A stretch of 44,518 nt of DNA from Mesorhizobium sp. (GTDB lineage: Bacteria; Pseudomonadota; Alphaproteobacteria; Rhizobiales; Rhizobiaceae): NCBI RefSeq assembly GCF_017306545.1, contig NZ_JAFKID010000037.1, forward strand, positions 1 to 44,518, given 5' to 3'. The notes beneath the pieces are model-generated. The model was not told where the DNA came from. It saw only the letters and a program-made list of their open reading frames with translations, and did no database searches. Of the stretch, positions 42,981 through 44,518 are shown piece by piece. The translations under genes and the position numbers were made by a program. Position 1 is the stretch's first letter, and each line of letters opens with the position of its first letter.

Positions 42981-44462
42981 GTGAGCAACCCGGCCGAGCC
43001 TCAGACCAACGATCCGATCGCGCTTCAGGCGATGCTCGCGGCGGAGCGCGCCGAGAACGAGCGGCTGCGCCAGATCATCAAGGAACTGCAGCGCCACCGC
43101 TTCGGCCGCAGAGCAGAGAGCCTGCCGGTCGACCAGCTGCTGCTGGGCCTGGAAGAGGCCGAGCAGATCGAGGCTGAAGGCTTCGCCGCGGAGGACACCG
43201 CCGATACTGCCAAGCGCGAGGCTCGCGCCAGGAAGCGCCGCGCCAACCGTGGATCACTGCCCGCGCATCTGCCGCGTATCGAGCAGATCATCGACATTCC
43301 CGACAAGATCTGCCCGTGCTGCAAGGGAATGCTGCATGTCATGGGCGAGGATCGCTCCGAGCGCCTCGACATCGTGCCGGCCCAATTCCGCGTCATCGTC
43401 ACGCGCCGACCGAAATACGCCTGCCGGAGCTGCGAGGAGGTCGTGGTGCAGGCACCGGCTCCGCCACGGCTTGTCGAGGGCGGCATCCCGACTGAGGCGA
43501 CCGTCGCCCATGTGCTGGTCTCCAAGTACGCCGACCATCTTCCCCTGTATCGCCAGGCGCAAATCTACGCCCGCCAAGGCGTGAACCTGGATCGCTCGAC
43601 GCTTGCCGATTGGGTCGGCAAGGCGGCTTTCCTGCTCCGCCCCATCCACGAGCGGTTGTTCGAGCGGCTGAAGGCGTCCGGGAAGCTCTTCGCCGACGAG
43701 ACCACGGCGCCGGTGCTCGATCCCGGGCGCGGCCGCACCAAGACGGGCCAGCTGTTCGCTTATGCTCGCGACGATCGCCCCTGGGGCGGGATCGCTCCAC
43801 CTGGCGTCGCCTATCTCTATGCACCCGACCGCAAGGCCGAACAGCCACTGCGGCACCTTCAGGGCTTCGTCGGAATCCTGCAAGTCGACGGCTACGCCGG
43901 ATACCGGGCGTTGGCCGAGCGCAATGCCGTGAGCCTGGCGTTCTGCTGGGCGCATGTCCGTCGACGCTTCTACGAGCTGGCCCAGTCCGGGCCCGCGCCG
44001 ATCGCCACGGAGGCGCTCCAGCGCATCGCCGAGCTCTACAAGATCGAGAACGAGATACGGGGGCGCTCGCCCGAAGAGCGGCGCACCGCGCGCCAGGAGA
44101 GAAGCCGCCCCGTCATCGATACCCTCCAGCCATGGCTGCGCGAGAAGCTCGCCCTGGTCAGCCAGAAGAGCAAGCTCGCTGAAGCAATCCGCTACCCGCT
44201 CTCGCGCTGGGCCGGACTTGGTCGCTTCCTCGACGACGGCCGCGTCGAGATCGACTCCAACGTCGTCGAACGCTCGATCAGGCCAATCGCCCTCAATCGG
44301 AAGAATGCGCTCTTCGCCGGTTCCGACGGCGGTGGCGAGCACTGGGCGACCATCGCCTCGCTCGTAGAAACTGCATTATGCCGTGCGCGGCATAAGCAGG
44401 TTTATGCCGGACGACGAACTATGCCGAGCGGGCAGTTTTTCTCCAATGTTTTCAAGATATAG
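42981..44462 (+). pseudogene. tnpC: IS66 transposase TnpC, C-terminus replaced by an inserted element
   Basis: The reading frame keeps the coiled N-terminus with HRFGRRAESL, a zinc-binding segment CPCC...CRSC, and the DDE core: DETTAPVLDPG, LQVDGYAGYRAL, and IDSNVVERSIRPIALNRKNALFAGSDGG. After ASLVET (near 44373) the sequence stops resembling TnpC and ends in about 30 unrelated residues (ALCRARHKQVYAG...VFKI). The normal last 35-40 residues are missing, so activity is doubtful. GTG 42981 is the start. Confidence 0.85.
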
Positions 44463-44518
44463 CGGTAGCTGGATCGGCATAGTTTAGGGTCTCTCCGTCG
44501 CAATTGACGCGAAGGAGA
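44374..44518. mobile_element. End of an unidentified element with ATGCCG repeats, inserted in tnpC
   Basis: Five ATGCCG/CGGCAT copies in 107 bp: forward at 44378, 44404 and 44421 (approximate starts), inverted at 44388 and 44475. They make an 8-bp palindrome TTATGCCG-TGCG-CGGCATAA (44376-44395) and a 10-bp inverted pair AACTATGCCG / CGGCATAGTT (44417-44426, 44475-44484). Clusters of short repeated sites at an element's end suggest recombinase binding sites, as in tyrosine-recombinase elements (Tn554/RIT-like). No coding sequence is seen before the window ends. Confidence 0.55.

Larger units (their letters stand above)
42084..44373 (+). mobile_element. IS66-family insertion sequence, right end lost
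   Basis: Begins with an IS66-like terminal sequence (GTGAGCGACGATGCTCGGAG, 42084-42103) and contains tnpA, tnpB and tnpC in the normal order. The 3' part of tnpC and the right inverted repeat are missing because a second element has entered at about 44373. Target duplications cannot be checked. Confidence 0.75.

Noticed and set aside
1-44518. CRISPR arrays, tRNA or rRNA genes
   Set aside because: No regularly spaced direct repeats and no cloverleaf or rRNA-like stretch were noticed by reading; a dedicated tRNA/CRISPR search was not possible.

Overview
The window looks like the chromosome of a GC-rich alphaproteobacterium of the order Hyphomicrobiales (Rhizobiales), probably Phyllobacteriaceae/Mesorhizobium-like. 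The reasons are a complete FixL-FixJ-FixK oxygen-sensing circuit with rhizobial residue numbering, small conserved rhizobial proteins, and IS66 in its rhizobial tnpA-tnpB-tnpC form. I see no tRNA, rRNA or CRISPR array.

Positions 1-17.0 kb form a low-oxygen/stress cluster. On the minus strand lie the start of phosphoketolase (xfp), a cytochrome c, a PNPOx-like flavin protein, a phosphoribosyltransferase, a DUF2267 protein, two small proteins, a FixK-type regulator, a single-domain receiver (FixT-like candidate), fixJ, fixL and an Hsp20 chaperone. On the plus strand follow a yhiI-rbbA-yhhJ ABC export operon, an ECF sigma factor, a fused phosphotransferase/P-loop kinase, thioredoxin 2 and an MgtC/DUF4010 membrane protein. 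Nine 14-bp palindromes of the type TTGA[CTG]-N4-[AG]TCAA, plus one degenerate copy, lie upstream of these and later genes. They match the site expected for the FixK encoded at 2972-3619, so this is best read as a local FixLJ-K regulon.

Positions 17.0-23.8 kb form a sulfide module. A SqrR/BigR-type ArsR repressor (two cysteines 66 residues apart) is divergent from an operon of sulfide:quinone oxidoreductase, a DUF2892 membrane protein, an RND adaptor, an RND pump and a DUF302 protein. The intergenic region holds a 35-bp AT-rich operator-like palindrome and a FixK-like box.

Positions 23.9-38.2 kb carry envelope and redox genes: a Spy/LTXXQ protein, cardiolipin synthase, an EEP-family hydrolase, a P-type cation ATPase, an OmpR-type two-component system divergent from a PepSY protein and a cytochrome b561, an ApbE / PepSY-flavoreductase / DUF2271 cluster, a VIT/CCC1 transporter, and a second cytochrome c paralogous to the first and also behind a FixK box.

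From about 38.3 kb the window becomes accessory DNA: four ORFs ending in an XRE-ImmA/IrrE metallopeptidase regulator, flanked on both sides by the same palindrome (ATGCTT-N6-AAGCAT); an IS1-like DDE transposase gene without visible terminal repeats; a Panacea-domain protein whose overlapping partner gene is cut by an IS66 element; and that IS66 element, whose tnpC is itself interrupted near its 3' end by DNA rich in ATGCCG repeats that runs out of the window.
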